Assembly (NCBI GenBank): GCA_041574955.1
Contig: JBFGNS010000208.1
Coordinates: forward strand, 1-6,273
Length of the DNA stretch: 6,273 nucleotides
Reading direction: 5' to 3'
From: CALZJC01 sp041574955
GTDB taxonomy: Bacteria; Acidobacteriota; Thermoanaerobaculia; Multivoradales; JAHEKO01
Shown here: positions 1 to 6,273 of the stretch, in pieces
Layout of the letters: the number at the start of each line of letters is the position of its first letter
How positions within the stretch are numbered: position 1 is the first letter of the stretch
Notes under the pieces: generated by a model
Told to the model about the DNA's origin: nothing
Databases searched by the model: none
What the model saw: the letters and a program-made list of their open reading frames with translations, nothing else
Translations under genes and position numbers: made by a program

Positions 1-2283
1 CTGGTGGTGATGGACAACATGGAGAGCGTGCTGCTGCCGCCGTTCCTCGAGGAGGAGACGCCCGACGCGCTAACCGCGGAAGCGCGCGAGGAGCTGACGG
101 CGATCCTCGAGCTGTGCGAGCGCCTGTTGAAGGTGGGCGAGACCCGGCTCGTGTTCACCAGCCGCGAGGCGCTGCCCGAACCGTTCGAAGCCCGGCGCAA
201 CCGGCGCGAGCTGCACCAGCTCGCCCGCGAGGACGCGGTCAAGCTGGTCGAGCGGGTTCTGAACGCCGCGGGCGGAGAGACCGGCGCGCTCGGCGAGTCC
301 GGTCGCCAGGAGATCGAAGACCTGGTGAACGCGGTCGCCTGCCACGCCCGCACCCTGGCGATGCTGGCGCCGTCGCTCAGAAGCCGCGGCGTCGAGGCCA
401 CCCGCGAATCGCTGGTCGAGCTGATGGCGGAGATGGAAAGAAAGTTCCCCGGCAGCCGCGAGCAATCGGTCTTCGCCAGCGTCGAGCTGTCGCTGCAGAG
501 GATGTCGGAGGCGAACCAGGACCGCGCTCGCGTCCTGGGGGTCTTTCACGGCGGGGTCGATCTGGACGTTCTGCGCGCGATGATGGAGTGGGAGAAGGAG
601 GAGGTTGCAGCTTTGGCGGTCGAGCTGCTCGCCACGGGGCTGGCGACGCCGAACCCCTACGACCACCTTACCCTCAATCCGGCCCTCTGCCCCTACATGC
701 GCAGGCGGATCGATGCGAGCGAGCGGAAAACGCTGACCAGCAGCTGGGTCGAGGCGATGCTCGGGTATACCAGCTTCCTCACGCGGCAGCAGAGCCGGAA
801 CGCCGAGATCGCAGCGACACTGACCGTTCTGGAGCTGCCGAACCTGTTCGCTCTGCTGGATCTCGTGGAAGCAGATGGTGACGCCGAGGCGACGATCAGC
901 CTGGCCACCAGGCTGTACAGCCTGTTACAGGGACTCGGCAAGCAGAGGCTCCTGGGGCTCGTGGGGCAGGTGCGCGACGCGGCCGCCGCGACGCTGGGAG
1001 AGACCTGGAATCACGCCTCGTTCGAGGCGGCGCGCACCCGCGTTCAGCAGCAGCTTGCGGGCGCGCAGTTGCACGATGCCCTGCAAGGTGCGCAAGCGCT
1101 GCTCGAGCGAGCTCGTGCGGCCGGCGAGGGCGCCTACACCGGAGCCGACTACGACCTGGCGATAGCCTGCTTCTTGCTGGCCCGCGTGTTGCTTAGGGCC
1201 GGCGGTGCCCAACAAGCTCTGCCGCTGCTGGAGGAGGCTCGCGGGCGTTTCGAGTCGATTGTCGAGCAGCGGCCCAGCGAGGCCGCGCAAGGCATGGTGT
1301 CCGCCTGCTACGCGGAGACGGGCGACTGTCTGCTCGGTCTGGGCAGGTTGGAAGAGGCGGCAGCGAGCTATGAGGAGAGCATCCAGCGCGCAGAACAGCT
1401 CGGTGATGCCCGGCAGGTTGCCGTCGGCAAGACCCAGCTGGGCAGCGCTCGCATGCTGCAGCGCCGGTACGCGGAGGCGCTGACGGCCTACGAAGGAGCG
1501 CGCGAGCGGTTCGGGAAGCTGGACGAGCCGCGCTCCGTGGCCGTCGCATGGCATCAGACCGGCATGGTGTATCAGAGAGCGGGTGAGCCTGAGGCGGCGG
1601 AAGACGCCTATCGCAGATCGTTGGCGATCAAGGTGCAGATGGGCGACGAAGCGGGGCAGGCAAACACGCTCGTTCAACTGGGAAGCCTCTACGACAACAT
1701 CCTCGGTCGCTGGGAGGAAGCGGCGGCCTTCTACCGGCAGGCGGCGGACAAGTTCGTCGACATCGGTGACGCGGCGAGCGAAGGCCGCACCCGAAACAAC
1801 CTGGCTGCCGCGCTGCGCAAGCTCGGCCGTCTGCACGAAGCGCGGCGGGAAATTCACCGGGCGATCGAGGCCAAGGAACCGTTCGGCCACGCCTCGGAGC
1901 CCTGGACGTCCTGGTCCATTCTCTCCGACGTGGAGCGACTCGACGGCAACCCCGACGCTTCCACCAGCGCCCGTCGCAAGGCCCTTGGCTGCTACCTGGC
2001 CTATCGGCGGGATGGTGGCGAGAACCACTTCGTGGACGGCCGTCTGGCTCTTGCCGCGACCAAGCTGCTGCTGGCCGGCGAGCAGGCCGCCGCGGTCGGG
2101 CAGCTACAGCAGCTCGAAGACCAGCCCGACGCGGCAGGCGCCATGCTCACCTTCGTGCGCGCCCTGAAGGCCGTAGCCGCCGGCGGCCGCGATGCCGATC
2201 TGGCCGACGATCCGGACCTCACGTACTCGATGGCCGCCGAGCTCATCCTCCTGATCGAGATCCTGGAGGCTGCCCCGGGCTAG
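1..2283 (+). CDS. STAND/NB-ARC-type NTPase with C-terminal TPR array (5' end missing)
   Basis: The frame is open from the first base, so this is the C-terminal 760 codons of a longer protein; the GTG at 4 is not a real start. Residues 1-10 (LVVMDNMESV) look like the Walker B strand of a STAND/NB-ARC NTPase, and residues about 49-56 (RLVFTSRE) look like the following sensor strand with its Ser-Arg. A helical and winged-helix-like part follows, including LTLNPALCPYMRRR near 223-236, a pattern I associate with ATPase modules of CHAT- or TPR-linked signalling proteins. From about 380 to 670 there are about seven repeats of roughly 40 residues with TPR signatures such as GRLEEAAASYEESI and GEPEAAEDAYRRSL. 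The Walker A loop and any N-terminal effector or sensor domain (CHAT, protease, kinase or other) lie off the left edge. No signal peptide or membrane helix is visible, so it is probably cytoplasmic. Such proteins usually act as ligand-triggered switches or scaffolds; the specific role is unknown. It has less strict codon use than its neighbours, including a TTA codon at 925-927. Confidence 0.85.
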   Translation: MVVMDNMESVLLPPFLEEETPDALTAEAREELTAILELCERLLKVGETRLVFTSREALPEPFEARRNRRELHQLAREDAVKLVERVLNAAGGETGALGESGRQEIEDLVNAVACHARTLAMLAPSLRSRGVEATRESLVELMAEMERKFPGSREQSVFASVELSLQRMSEANQDRARVLGVFHGGVDLDVLRAMMEWEKEEVAALAVELLATGLATPNPYDHLTLNPALCPYMRRRIDASERKTLTSSWVEAMLGYTSFLTRQQSRNAEIAATLTVLELPNLFALLDLVEADGDAEATISLATRLYSLLQGLGKQRLLGLVGQVRDAAAATLGETWNHASFEAARTRVQQQLAGAQLHDALQGAQALLERARAAGEGAYTGADYDLAIACFLLARVLLRAGGAQQALPLLEEARGRFESIVEQRPSEAAQGMVSACYAETGDCLLGLGRLEEAAASYEESIQRAEQLGDARQVAVGKTQLGSARMLQRRYAEALTAYEGARERFGKLDEPRSVAVAWHQTGMVYQRAGEPEAAEDAYRRSLAIKVQMGDEAGQANTLVQLGSLYDNILGRWEEAAAFYRQAADKFVDIGDAASEGRTRNNLAAALRKLGRLHEARREIHRAIEAKEPFGHASEPWTSWSILSDVERLDGNPDASTSARRKALGCYLAYRRDGGENHFVDGRLALAATKLLLAGEQAAAVGQLQQLEDQPDAAGAMLTFVRALKAVAAGGRDADLADDPDLTYSMAAELILLIEILEAAPG

Positions 2284-2348
2284 CTGGGTCCTTCCAGCCC
2301 GGAGCGGGCCGGTCGGGCCGGCTCGAGGTGGCGGCGCTAGCCTTCGGC
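2284..2348. other. Convergent intergenic gap with small GC hairpins
   Basis: This 65-bp gap separates the stop codons of two converging genes. It can form a 5-bp hairpin, GCTGG/CCAGC (2283-2287 with 2294-2298), then GCCCG/CGGGC with a 3-base loop (2297-2301 with 2305-2309), then GCCGG/CCGGC (2308-2312 with 2318-2322). The hairpins overlap, so not all can form together. No run of T follows on either strand, so it is not a textbook intrinsic terminator. It may still slow polymerase, or termination here may depend on Rho. Confidence 0.4.
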
Positions 2349-4793
2349 TCAACCCAGCGCCAGGTTGATCAGGGTCTGCTGCTCGAGCCGGTGGGCCTTG
2401 GCGGAGCCGGTGGCGGGGCTGGCGGAGGCGGAGCGCTTGATGGTGCGTAGGTGGCGGTCGCGGGTGAGCCGCTCGATCCTCGGCTCGACGAACGCCAGCG
2501 CCCCCTTGTTGGCCGGCTCCTCCTGCACCCAGATCAGGTCGCGGGCATCGCGGAAGCGGTCGAGCTCGGCGAGCAGCTCCTCGGCCGGGAACGGGTAGAG
2601 CTGCTCGAGCGAGATGATGGCGGTCCTGGCGTCGTCGCGCTTGGCGCGCTCGGCGCGCAGCTCGTGGCTGATCTTGCCGGTGCACAGGAGCACGCGATCG
2701 GCGCTCTCGACCTCGCGCTCGGGCATCACCGTCCAGAAGCGGGCGCGGGAGAGCTGCGCCAGCTCGGAGGCGGCGGCCTTGTGGCGCAGCATGCTCTTGG
2801 GGGTGAAGACGATCAGCGGCTTGCGCCACTTGCGCAGCGCCTGGCGGCGCAACAGGTGGAAGTGCTGGCAGGCGGTCGAGGGCTGGGCGATCTGGATGGC
2901 GTCCTCGGCGGCGAGCTGGAGGAACCGCTCCATCCGCGCGCTCGAGTGCTCCGGGCCCTGGCCCTCGTAGCCGTGGGGCAGCAGCACCACCAGCCCCGAC
3001 AGCAGCTGCCACTTGTCCTCGCCGGCGGTGACGAACTGGTCGAAGATCACCTGGGCGCCGTTGGCGAAGTCGCCGAACTGCGCCTCCCACGCGACCAGCG
3101 CCTCCGGCATGTCGCGACTGAAGCCGTACTCGAACCCCAGCACCGCAGCCTCCGACAGCACCGAGTCGTAGATCTCGAAGCGCGCCTGGCCGTCGGCGAC
3201 GTGGTCGAGCGGGCAGTGCTCGCCGCCGGTCGCGGTGTCGATCCATACCGAGTGGCGGTGGCTGAAGGTGCCGCGCCGGCTGTCCTGGCCGCTCAGCCGC
3301 ACCGGCACCCCGCCCTCGACCAGCGAGGCGTAGGCCAGCAGCTCGGCCATGCCGAAGTCCACCGGCTGCTCGCCGCGGCCCATGGCCGCGCGCTGCTCGA
3401 GCAGCTTGCCGACCTTGTCGTGGATCGCGAAGCCGTCGGGCACGGCGGTGAGCCGCTCGGCCAGAGCGCCCAGCTGGTCGGCCGGCAGGCCGGTGTCGAC
3501 CTCGAGCTCGGCGCGGTGCGGGCCGCCGTCGAACGGCTTCCAGTAGTCGGGCAGCGTGCGCAGCGAAGGGATCTCGTCGAGCTCCTCGGCCTTGTCCTTG
3601 GCCGCGCTCAGCTCGTCGCGGATCGCCTGGGCGCGCCTTCCGGCCTCCTGCTCGTCCACCCCCGCGGCCTCGGCATAGCGCCGCCACAGCGGCGGCCGCT
3701 CCTGGATCCGGCCGTACAGCCCGGGCTGGGTGATGGTCGGGTCGTCCACCTCGCTGTGGCCGTGGCGGCGGAAGCCGATCAGGTCGACCACTACGTCGCT
3801 GCCGAACTGCCACCGGTAGTCGATCGCCATCCGCGCCGCCCGCACCACCGCGTCGGGGTCCTCGCCGTTGACGTGGAAGATCGGGATCTCGAGCCGCTTG
3901 CAGATGTCCGAGGCGAAGCGTCCGCTGTGCAGCGCACGCGGCTCGGTGGTGAAGCCGATCAGGTTGTTGACCACCACGTGCACCGTGCCGCCGACCGAGA
4001 AGCCGTCGATCGACGCCAGGTTGAGCGTCTCGGCTGCCACGCCCTGGCCGGCCAGGGCGGCGTCGCCGTGCATCAGGATGGGAAAGACCCGCTGGCCGTC
4101 GGCGTCGCCGATGCGGGCCTGCTTGGCGCGCACCCGGCCGGCCGCCACCGGGTCGACGGCCTCCAGGTGGCTGGGGTTCGAGACCAGGTGGATCTTGACC
4201 TGGTGGCCGCTCCTGGCGGTGAAGGTGCCGGTGGCTCCGAGGTGGTACTTGACGTCACCGGCGCCCATGATGCTGCGCGGGTCGACGTCCTCGAAGCCGG
4301 CGAACAGCTCCACCGGGTCGCGGCCGACGACGTGCGCCATGACGTTGAGCCGGCCGCGGTGGGCCATCGCCAGCACCGCCATCACCGCCTGCCGTTCGCC
4401 GGCGGCGTGCAGCATCTCGGTCAGCAGCGGCACCAGCGCCTCGATACCCTCGATCGAGAACCGCTTGTTGCCGATGTAGCGGCTCTGCAGCAGCTCCTCG
4501 AAGGTGGCGGCGCGGATCAGCTGGTCGAGCACCGGGTCGCGGTCGACGGCGGGCGGCTCGCCCTCCATCCGCTCGGCCACCCACTGGCGGCGCCGTGGGT
4601 CGGGCATGTGCTCGAACTCCACCGCCAGGGTGCCGCAGTAGGCGGCGCGCAGCGCCGTGGACTCCCCGTCGTCGGGCAGCTCGGGGTGGTCGGCGGGCGG
4701 CAGTCGGCCCAGCCAGTCGAGGTCGGCCTGCAGGTAACCCCAGCGGCGAAACGCCAGGCGGCGGTCGGCGCCGGGGCGGTCGTCGTTCGGCAT
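2349..4793 (-). CDS. sucA: 2-oxoglutarate dehydrogenase E1 component (short form)
   Basis: This 814-residue thiamine diphosphate enzyme decarboxylates 2-oxoglutarate and passes the succinyl group to the lipoyl arm of E2 in the TCA cycle. E1o motifs run the full length: MAHRGRLN at 143-150 and GDVKYHLG at 179-186, whose His145 and His184 match by motif the active-site His260 and His298 of E. coli E1o; NPSHLEAVDP at 206-215; the ThDP/metal motif GDA at 243-245 through NN at 276-277; RRHGHSEVDDP at 342-352; LSGQDSRRGTFSHRH at 500-514; EAQFGDFANGAQ at 570-581; LLPHGYEGQGPEHSSAR at 604-620; and a C-terminal SASASPATG. The ATG at 4793 puts FRRWGYLQADLDWLG, the first E1o-like motif, at 15-29. The frame stays open upstream to 5018, but those 75 codons show no E1o similarity and cross inverted repeats and the divergent gene's start. 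No clear Shine-Dalgarno precedes the ATG. The family is usually over 900 residues; the N-terminal E2-binding segment is absent. No sucB or lpd is adjacent. Confidence 0.95.
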   Translation of the reverse strand: MPNDDRPGADRRLAFRRWGYLQADLDWLGRLPPADHPELPDDGESTALRAAYCGTLAVEFEHMPDPRRRQWVAERMEGEPPAVDRDPVLDQLIRAATFEELLQSRYIGNKRFSIEGIEALVPLLTEMLHAAGERQAVMAVLAMAHRGRLNVMAHVVGRDPVELFAGFEDVDPRSIMGAGDVKYHLGATGTFTARSGHQVKIHLVSNPSHLEAVDPVAAGRVRAKQARIGDADGQRVFPILMHGDAALAGQGVAAETLNLASIDGFSVGGTVHVVVNNLIGFTTEPRALHSGRFASDICKRLEIPIFHVNGEDPDAVVRAARMAIDYRWQFGSDVVVDLIGFRRHGHSEVDDPTITQPGLYGRIQERPPLWRRYAEAAGVDEQEAGRRAQAIRDELSAAKDKAEELDEIPSLRTLPDYWKPFDGGPHRAELEVDTGLPADQLGALAERLTAVPDGFAIHDKVGKLLEQRAAMGRGEQPVDFGMAELLAYASLVEGGVPVRLSGQDSRRGTFSHRHSVWIDTATGGEHCPLDHVADGQARFEIYDSVLSEAAVLGFEYGFSRDMPEALVAWEAQFGDFANGAQVIFDQFVTAGEDKWQLLSGLVVLLPHGYEGQGPEHSSARMERFLQLAAEDAIQIAQPSTACQHFHLLRRQALRKWRKPLIVFTPKSMLRHKAAASELAQLSRARFWTVMPEREVESADRVLLCTGKISHELRAERAKRDDARTAIISLEQLYPFPAEELLAELDRFRDARDLIWVQEEPANKGALAFVEPRIERLTRDRHLRTIKRSASASPATGSAKAHRLEQQTLINLALG

Positions 4794-4842
4794 GGGCGAA
4801 GGATAGCGCGCCGCGGCCCACCCGGGCGGGCGGGTTGAATCC

Positions 4843-4855
4843 ACCCCTTCGGGGT
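4843..4855. repeat. Short perfect hairpin, 5-bp stem with TTC loop
   Basis: ACCCC at 4843-4847 pairs with GGGGT at 4851-4855 around a three-base loop. The ACCC half could instead pair with GGGT at 4832-4835, and a further ACCCG/CGGGT pair lies at 4820-4824 with 4831-4835. These folds compete with one another. The function is unknown. Confidence 0.45.
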
Positions 4856-4884
4856 CTGGCGCCGGCCGGTGCCTCGGCGCCAGA
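4855..4884. repeat. Perfect 9-bp inverted repeat, 12-base loop
   Basis: TCTGGCGCC at 4855-4863 is the exact reverse complement of GGCGCCAGA at 4876-4884. The GC-rich stem would be stable as RNA in either orientation, and the arms could also be a dyad for a dimeric regulator. It lies 62-91 bases upstream of the sucA start and has no T-tract on the + strand, so a simple terminator role is not supported there. Confidence 0.55.
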
Positions 4885-4901
4885 GTCGGAGCCTGGTGAT
4901 G

Positions 4902-4982
4902 CTCCGCATCGGTGAGCCCCGCGCCCGCTGCACCACCGGGGAGGGAGTGGGAGGCAGGCTGCCGATGCGGAGTGTCCTTTTT
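4902..4982 (+). repeat. Perfect 11-bp inverted repeat followed by T5
   Basis: CTCCGCATCGG at 4902-4912 and CCGATGCGGAG at 4962-4972 are exact reverse complements separated by 49 bases. The stem can extend inward by AGCC (4915-4918) with GGCT (4957-4960) across a small asymmetric bulge. Five bases after the right arm a run of five T starts (4978-4982). GCATC at 4906-4910 could alternatively pair with GATGC at 4898-4902, a fold that excludes the long stem. This arrangement directly precedes the Shine-Dalgarno sequence of the cytochrome gene, which recalls a leader attenuator. It could equally be a repeated intergenic element or an operator. Confidence 0.55.
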
Positions 4983-4995
4983 CTGTCGCGCCGAG

Positions 4996-5002
4996 AAAGG
5001 AG
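4996..5002 (+). promoter_or_regulatory. Shine-Dalgarno site of the cytochrome gene
   Basis: AAAGGAG lies six bases before the ATG at 5009, a near-ideal sequence and spacing. It fixes the start of the downstream gene, and no other in-frame start nearby has a comparable site. Confidence 0.8.
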
Positions 5003-5008
5003 CTCTCG

Positions 5009-6273
5009 ATGGCGCCACCGAAGCCTCCGCTGAAAACCGGCTGGTCGGCTCGGCTGACCCGCCTTGGCATGGCGGCTCTGCTGCTGCTCGCGGTGAGTGG
5101 GCTGGTGATCACCTTCGCCCCGTTCCACGCTGCCGTCGAGTGGACGGTGCTGCTGCACACCCTGGCCGGCCTGCTGGCGCTTCTGCCGCTGGCCTGGTAC
5201 AGCGTCGCCCACTGGCAGGACTACAAGCGCTACAACCTGTCGGACGTCGTGCTGCTGGGCTACGTCTCGGGCGTGGCGCTGCTGGTCTGCCTGGTCTCGG
5301 GCCTGGTGGTCACCTGGCAGGGGCTGTTCGGGGTGCGCATGTCGCCGGTGTGGCGCAACATCCACCTCTACTCGACCTTCGCCACCCTGCTCACCGGCCT
5401 GCCGCACGGCATCCTGGTGTGGATCCGGGTGCGCCGCAAGGCGGGCCCTGGCTTCGCCCGCCCGGTGGTGACGCACGGGCTCGGCTGGACGCTGGCGGCG
5501 GTGCTGGTGGTGGCGGGGCTGACCGTCCTCTACCCCGGGCAGCAGTACGCCAACGAGACGCCGGCCGACTACAGCTACGCCTTCGGCCCCGACCGCCCGT
5601 TCGCCCCCAGCCTGGCGGTGACCGACTCGGGCGGCTTCTACGACGCCGAGTCGCTGGCCGGCTCGATGACCTGCGGCACGGCGCGTTGCCACAGCCAGAT
5701 CCTCGAGGAGTGGCAGCCGAGCGCCCATCGCTACTCGGCGATGGATCCGCTGTTCCAGAAGGTGCAGTCGGTGATGGCGGAGCAGAACGGCCCCGAGTCG
5801 ACGCGCTACTGCGGCGGCTGCCACGATCCGATCTCGCTGTTTTCCGGCACCAAGAACCTGTTCGTCGAGGACCTCACCGGGCTCGACGGCTACAACGAGG
5901 GCGTCTCGTGCCTGGCGTGCCACGGCGTCCGGTCGACCGACCTGCAGGGCAACGCCAACTACGTCATGACCCAGCCGCCGACCTACCTGTGGCAGTGGCA
6001 CGAGGAGGGGCTCGGCAAGCTGGCGTCGGACTTCCTGATCCGCACCTACCCCGACCAGCACAACGAGCTGTCGAAGCGGATGTTCAAGGCGCCCGAGTAC
6101 TGCGCCGCCTGCCACAAGCAGTTCATCGACCAGGAGGTCAACCGGGTGGGCTGGGTGCAGCTGCAGAACCAGTACGACAACTGGAAGGCCAGCCACTGGT
6201 TCGTCGAGGGCGACCCGACCAAGACCGTCGAATGCCGCGAGTGCCACATGCCGCTGGTCGCGTCGACCGACCC
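5009..6273 (+). CDS. Membrane b-type/multiheme c-type cytochrome fusion (3' end missing)
   Basis: The first 421 residues are visible and the frame is still open at the edge. Five membrane helices are predicted by eye at about 18-38, 43-64, 79-103, 117-139 and 155-176. Basic residues (K5, K9, R15, R18; K73, R74; the RVRRK stretch at 140-144) place the N-terminus and even loops in the cytoplasm, so the rest is periplasmic. His50 and His68 on helix 2 and His119 and His133 on helix 4 are placed as in di-heme membrane cytochromes b, so heme b binding is likely but inferred. Covalent heme sites follow: CGTARCH at 222-228 (a CX4CH variant), then CXXCH at 268-272, 301-305, 365-369 and 409-413. Trp-x-x-Ser-x-His at 235-240 and a Trp392-Ser395-His396 stretch resemble distal-ligand segments of cytochrome c-554-like multiheme proteins. 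The protein probably moves electrons between the quinone pool and periplasmic partners; donor and acceptor are unknown. Maturation would need a cytochrome c assembly system encoded elsewhere. It is divergent from sucA. I do not recognise a named gene. Confidence 0.88.
   Translation, partial: MAPPKPPLKTGWSARLTRLGMAALLLLAVSGLVITFAPFHAAVEWTVLLHTLAGLLALLPLAWYSVAHWQDYKRYNLSDVVLLGYVSGVALLVCLVSGLVVTWQGLFGVRMSPVWRNIHLYSTFATLLTGLPHGILVWIRVRRKAGPGFARPVVTHGLGWTLAAVLVVAGLTVLYPGQQYANETPADYSYAFGPDRPFAPSLAVTDSGGFYDAESLAGSMTCGTARCHSQILEEWQPSAHRYSAMDPLFQKVQSVMAEQNGPESTRYCGGCHDPISLFSGTKNLFVEDLTGLDGYNEGVSCLACHGVRSTDLQGNANYVMTQPPTYLWQWHEEGLGKLASDFLIRTYPDQHNELSKRMFKAPEYCAACHKQFIDQEVNRVGWVQLQNQYDNWKASHWFVEGDPTKTVECRECHMPLVASTD

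Larger units (their letters stand above)
4794..5008. promoter_or_regulatory. Divergent intergenic region rich in inverted repeats
   Basis: This 215-bp region must hold the upstream control sequences of both sucA (leftward) and the cytochrome gene (rightward). I see no convincing sigma-70 -35/-10 pair on either strand. A TATCCT lies just upstream of the sucA ATG but has no well-spaced -35 partner. Instead the region carries consecutive inverted repeats (4820-4835, 4843-4855, 4855-4884, 4902-4972) and G-rich runs. I find no convincing small gene inside it. The density of palindromes suggests either structured leader RNA, regulator binding sites, or an intergenic repeat family of this genome. 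Confidence 0.5.

Noticed and set aside
925..2028. A 367-codon open frame on the - strand opposite the TPR gene
   Set aside because: The + strand encodes clear TPR repeats over the same bases. The antisense frame shows no motif and is a GC-driven shadow.
2284..2348. Bidirectional intrinsic terminator between the convergent genes
   Set aside because: The hairpins are short and mutually overlapping, and no T-run follows on either strand, so it was kept only as a described gap.
2104..3813. A 569-codon open frame on the - strand overlapping sucA in another frame
   Set aside because: The product is Arg/Ala/Gly/Pro-rich, typical of an out-of-frame reading of a high-GC gene, and the sucA frame explains the same DNA.
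2451..4838. A 795-codon open frame on the + strand opposite sucA
   Set aside because: It is a mirror of a strongly conserved E1o gene in high-GC DNA. Its product is a low-complexity run rich in His, Leu, Gly, Ala and Val with no family motif.
4902..4972. Integron attC site
   Set aside because: The element has paired arms of suitable length but lacks the RYYYAAC/GTTRRRY core sites, and no gene-cassette arrangement is present.
4794..5018. A 75-residue N-terminal extension of sucA starting at 5018
   Set aside because: The extra residues show no E1o similarity, cross the inverted repeats and overlap the start of the divergent cytochrome gene. The ATG at 4793 is adjacent to the conserved region.
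4517..6247. A 576-codon open frame on the - strand opposite the cytochrome gene
   Set aside because: The + strand frame has heme motifs, membrane helices and a good Shine-Dalgarno site. The antisense product is compositionally biased with no recognisable domain and runs into sucA in a different frame.

Overview
This is a high-GC bacterial window (roughly two thirds G+C or more by eye) with three protein genes, two of them cut by the window edges. On the + strand, 1-2283 is the C-terminal part of a STAND-type NTPase with a tetratricopeptide (TPR) array. On the - strand, 4793-2349 is a complete gene for the E1 component of 2-oxoglutarate dehydrogenase (sucA). On the + strand, 5009 to the right edge is the N-terminal part of a membrane cytochrome that joins a five-helix, probably b-type, membrane domain to a periplasmic multiheme c-type domain.

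Layout: the STAND/TPR gene and sucA converge on a 65-bp gap holding small GC hairpins but no T-tract. sucA and the cytochrome gene diverge from a 215-bp region (4794-5008) full of inverted repeats. The largest repeat has perfect 11-bp arms, lies just ahead of a run of five T, and is followed by the Shine-Dalgarno sequence of the cytochrome gene. I see no RNA gene, CRISPR array, transposase or tRNA.

How the genes relate: SucA catalyses the entry step of the oxoglutarate dehydrogenase complex, but no E2 (sucB) or E3 (lpd) gene lies in the window, so its partners must be encoded elsewhere. The cytochrome looks like a quinol-linked or periplasmic electron-transfer protein, so the divergent pair could couple TCA-cycle flux to respiration; that is inference from position only. 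The STAND/TPR protein is a signalling or effector-type protein with no obvious tie to the other two.

Organism: high GC, a large TPR/STAND protein and a large multiheme cytochrome suit Acidobacteriota (for example Thermoanaerobaculia-like lineages), Myxococcota or a similar group. This is a low-confidence guess without a database search. The most unusual items are the b-plus-multiheme-c fusion with a CX4CH first heme site, the structured leader in front of it, and the short SucA lacking the usual N-terminal E2-binding segment.
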